In this document: piece by piece, positions 5,249 through 7,309 of the stretch
Position numbering within the stretch: the stretch's first letter is position 1
Layout of the letters: each line of letters starts with the position of its first letter
Source: Coriobacteriia bacterium
GTDB lineage: Bacteria > Actinomycetota > Coriobacteriia > Anaerosomatales > PALSA-660
DNA: 7,309 nt
Direction of reading: 5' to 3'
Assembly: GCA_003133285.1 (NCBI GenBank)
Contig: PKWR01000172.1
Location: 4,299-11,607 of the forward strand
Made by a program: the position numbers and the translations under genes
The notes under the pieces: model-generated
Database searches by the model: none
Seen by the model: only the letters and a program-made list of their open reading frames with translations
What the model was told of the DNA's origin: nothing

Positions 5249-7098
5249 GCGACCTGTGGACGCAGGTCGAGCCGCTCCTCGCGCACGTCGAACGTCCCGC
5301 GCGCTACATCGATTCCGAGTTCGGCGCAGTGCACCGGCCGGAGGCCGCCTACCGCGTGGCGCTCCTCTATCCGGACACCTACGAGTTGGGCATGGCCAAC
5401 CAGGCGATCGCCATCCTCTACGACCGGTTGAACGGTCTGGAGGGTGTGGCCGCTGAGCGCGCGTACGTCCCGTGGAAGGATATGGGCGACGCGATGCGGG
5501 CCGCCGGAGTCCCGCTGTTCACGCTGGAGAGCGTGACGGCCGTCCGGTCCTGCGACCTCTTCGGCATCACCATGCCGTACGAGCTCACGTGCACCAACAT
5601 CTGCGAGGCGCTCGACCTGTCCGGTATCGCGCTGCGCGCGGACGACCGCGGGGAGACCGACCCGGTCGTCATCGGCGGCGGGCCGTGCGCCTTCAATCCC
5701 GAGCCGATCGCGGACTTCTTCGATGCGATCCTGGTCGGGGAGGGCGAGGACGCGATCGTCGAGATCGTTGCGGCGCATCGCGCCGCCAAGGCCGCCGGTC
5801 TCGATCGCGCCGCGGTGCTGCGCGCACTGGCCGCGGTTCCCGGCGTCTACGTGCCGTCGCTCTACGAGCCCGCGGACCGTAAGGCCCCCGCGCACCCGCG
5901 CGAGGGCTCGGGCGCGCCCGCGCAGGTCGTGAAGCGTGTGGTCGCCGACCTTGGGGCGCACCGTGCCCCGACGTGCCCCGTGGTGCCGTTCATGGACGTC
6001 ATCCACGACCGCGCCAACGTCGAGGTCCTGCGCGGCTGCACCCGCGGCTGCCGGTTCTGCCAGGCGGGCATGATCTACCGGCCCGTCCGCGAACGGACCT
6101 CCGACGACATCGTGCGCGACGCGCTCGAGCAGCTCCGCTGCACCGGCCAGGAGGAGCTGTCGCTCACGTCCCTGTCGACGACCGATCACAGCGAGATCTC
6201 CGACGTCCTGCGCCGCCTCTCGGCGGCGCTGCGCGGCCGCGCGGTCACCGTCAGCCTCCCGAGCCTGCGCCTCGACTCGTTCGGCGTCGACATGGCGCGG
6301 CTGGTCAGCGAAGGCAGCAGGGGAGGCCTGACGTTCGCTCCCGAGGCCGGCACGCAGCGGCTGCGCGACGTCATCAACAAGAACATCAGCGAGGACGACC
6401 TGCTCGGCACCGTCCGCATCGCGTTCGAAGAGGGGTGGAGGCGCCTCAAGCTCTACTTCATGATCGGGCTGCCGACAGAGACGGACGACGACGTGCGCGG
6501 CATCGGTGAGCTGGTCTCCCGCGTGTTGGCGATCGCACGCGAGGTCACGCCCCCCGCCGAGCGCGGTGGCATCCGCATCGCCGTCTCGGTCTCCACGTTC
6601 GTGCCCAAAGCCCACACTCCCTTCCAGTGGGAGGGACAGCTGACGCTGCAGCAGGTGCAGGACCGGCAACACGTGCTGCGGGAGACCATGCCCCGCAAGG
6701 GGGTCGACCTGCACTGGCACGACTCCGAGATCTCGTTCCTCGAAGGCACGCTCGCCCGTGGCGGCCGCGAGCTGTCGCGCGTGATCGAGCGCGTGTGGCG
6801 TGCCGGGGGCGGGTTCGACGCGTGGACGGAGGTCTTCGCACTCTCGCGCTGGACCGGGGCGTTCGAGGCCGAGGGCATCGACCCGGTCGAACTCGCCAGC
6901 TCCCCGCGCGCGCTCGATGCGGCGCTCCCGTGGGACCACATCTCCTCCGGCGTCGCGAAACCGTATCTGGCACTGGAGCGCGCGCGGGCACTCGAAGGGA
7001 CCGTCACACCCGACTGCTCCTTCGGGGACTGCACGGCGTGCGGCGTCTGCCCGTCGCTCGGGGTCGACGTCGTACTGGCGGGTGAGTCGCGTGGGTGA
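5245..7098 (+). CDS. TIGR03960-type radical SAM protein with B12-binding-like N-terminal domain
   Basis: A 617-residue radical SAM enzyme of unknown substrate. Residues about 30-190 form a Rossmann-like domain of the B12-binding type, with Y-P-D-T-Y-E-L-G-M-A-N (Gly-Met at 49-50) and V-I-G-G-G-P-C-A-F-N-P-E-P. No DxHxxG cobalamin base-off motif is seen there. The radical SAM core spans about 255-475: the [4Fe-4S] motif is C265-x3-C269-x2-C272 in R-G-C-T-R-G-C-R-F-C-Q-A-G, followed by S-L-S-T-T-D-H-S-E-I, F-A-P-E-A-G-T-Q-R-L-R and L-K-L-Y-F-M-I-G-L-P-T-E. The C-terminal part ends with C591-x4-C596-x2-C599-x2-C602, a possible second Fe-S site. The GTG start overlaps the preceding stop (GTGA) and has no strong ribosome site, so coupled translation is likely; the frame is open far upstream, but the family begins with a segment like L-W-x-x-V-E-P-L-L, seen at residues 4-12. 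It is paired with the gene that follows. Family name is from recognition; function is unknown. Confidence 0.92.
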   Translation: MSDLWTQVEPLLAHVERPARYIDSEFGAVHRPEAAYRVALLYPDTYELGMANQAIAILYDRLNGLEGVAAERAYVPWKDMGDAMRAAGVPLFTLESVTAVRSCDLFGITMPYELTCTNICEALDLSGIALRADDRGETDPVVIGGGPCAFNPEPIADFFDAILVGEGEDAIVEIVAAHRAAKAAGLDRAAVLRALAAVPGVYVPSLYEPADRKAPAHPREGSGAPAQVVKRVVADLGAHRAPTCPVVPFMDVIHDRANVEVLRGCTRGCRFCQAGMIYRPVRERTSDDIVRDALEQLRCTGQEELSLTSLSTTDHSEISDVLRRLSAALRGRAVTVSLPSLRLDSFGVDMARLVSEGSRGGLTFAPEAGTQRLRDVINKNISEDDLLGTVRIAFEEGWRRLKLYFMIGLPTETDDDVRGIGELVSRVLAIAREVTPPAERGGIRIAVSVSTFVPKAHTPFQWEGQLTLQQVQDRQHVLRETMPRKGVDLHWHDSEISFLEGTLARGGRELSRVIERVWRAGGGFDAWTEVFALSRWTGAFEAEGIDPVELASSPRALDAALPWDHISSGVAKPYLALERARALEGTVTPDCSFGDCTACGVCPSLGVDVVLAGESRG

Positions 7099-7309
7099 CA
7101 CGCTCTTCCGCCTGCGCGTCACCTACGGGAAGACGGGGCGCCTGCGATACCTGAGCCATCTCGAGGTGGCGCGCGCCTGCGAACGGACCATCCGCCGCGC
7201 GGGCCTGGAGTATGCTGTCACGCAGGGATTCAACCAGCGCATGAGGCTCGCGTTCTGCCCCGCGCTCCCGGTGGGAACGGCGGGGACGGCCGAGGTCTAC
7301 GACGTCTGG
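7091..7309 (+). CDS. TIGR03936/DUF2344 radical SAM-linked protein (5' part; runs off window)
   Basis: The first 73 residues of a protein that continues past the window. The pattern F-R-L-R-V-T-Y-G-K-T-G-R-L-R-Y-L-S-H-L-E, then E-R-T-I-R-R-A-G-L and T-Q-G-F-N-Q-R-M, then A-L-P-V-G-T, is the standard opening of DUF2344 (TIGR03936), a family known as the companion of TIGR03960 radical SAM proteins and sometimes fused to them. Its biochemical role is not known to me. The usual G-F-N-P-x-P-K stretch reads G-F-N-Q-R-M-R here. The start is uncertain: GTG 7091 is taken, preceded by GGTGAG at 7081-7086, with an 8-bp overlap with the radical SAM gene; GTG 7082 is in the same frame and would add three residues and a 17-bp overlap. 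Either way the gene overlaps its partner, which points to joint translation. Confidence 0.88.
   Translation, partial: MGDTLFRLRVTYGKTGRLRYLSHLEVARACERTIRRAGLEYAVTQGFNQRMRLAFCPALPVGTAGTAEVYDVW

Noticed and set aside
5008..7122. 704-codon open frame on the - strand opposite the radical SAM gene
   Set aside because: Its length comes from G+C-rich codons avoiding stops on the opposite strand. The composition is low-complexity Arg/Asp/Val/Ala and no domain is visible, while the + strand frame is clearly a radical SAM protein.

Overview
The window is about two-thirds G+C by eye and densely coded on the + strand. It holds seven protein genes in one direction with almost no intergenic space. All six visible stop codons are TGA, and three of the six visible starts are GTG. 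High G+C, the order mreC-mreD-mrdA-rodA followed by a TIGR03960/TIGR03936-type pair, and the protein sequences suggest an actinobacterium. A deep-branching, Coriobacteriia-like lineage is my best guess, but this is inference from gene order and style, not from a database match.

Positions 1-4130 carry the cell-elongation (elongasome) block. It starts with the 3' end of mreC, cut by the window edge, followed by mreD, mrdA (PBP2, peptidoglycan transpeptidase) and rodA (SEDS glycosyltransferase). MreC and MreD link the cytoskeleton to PBP2-RodA, which polymerises and cross-links lateral-wall peptidoglycan. mreB is expected just upstream, outside the window.

Positions 4160-5248 carry the least understood gene. 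It encodes a 362-residue protein with a DUF697-like hydrophobic domain, the type usually attached to GTPases. Its N-terminal Rossmann-like half has no P-loop, and its tail is Pro/Ala-rich.

Positions 5245-7309 carry a radical SAM protein of the TIGR03960 type (N-terminal B12-binding-like domain, CX3CX2C cluster, extra C-terminal Cys cluster). The start of its usual partner, a TIGR03936/DUF2344 protein, follows and is cut by the window end. The role of this pair is unknown.

Junctions are very tight: 4-bp GTGA overlaps at mreC/mreD and DUF697/rSAM, 2 bp between mrdA and rodA, an 8-bp overlap at rSAM/DUF2344, and gaps of 64 bp and 29 bp elsewhere. No promoter, terminator, RNA gene, mobile element or CRISPR array was seen, so the window reads as the interior of one long operon. 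No stretch over 300 bases lacks a gene. The main points for a second look are the DUF697 gene in this operon, a Cys3His putative zinc site in PBP2, the extra Cys cluster of the radical SAM protein, and a tiny open frame bridging mreD and mrdA.
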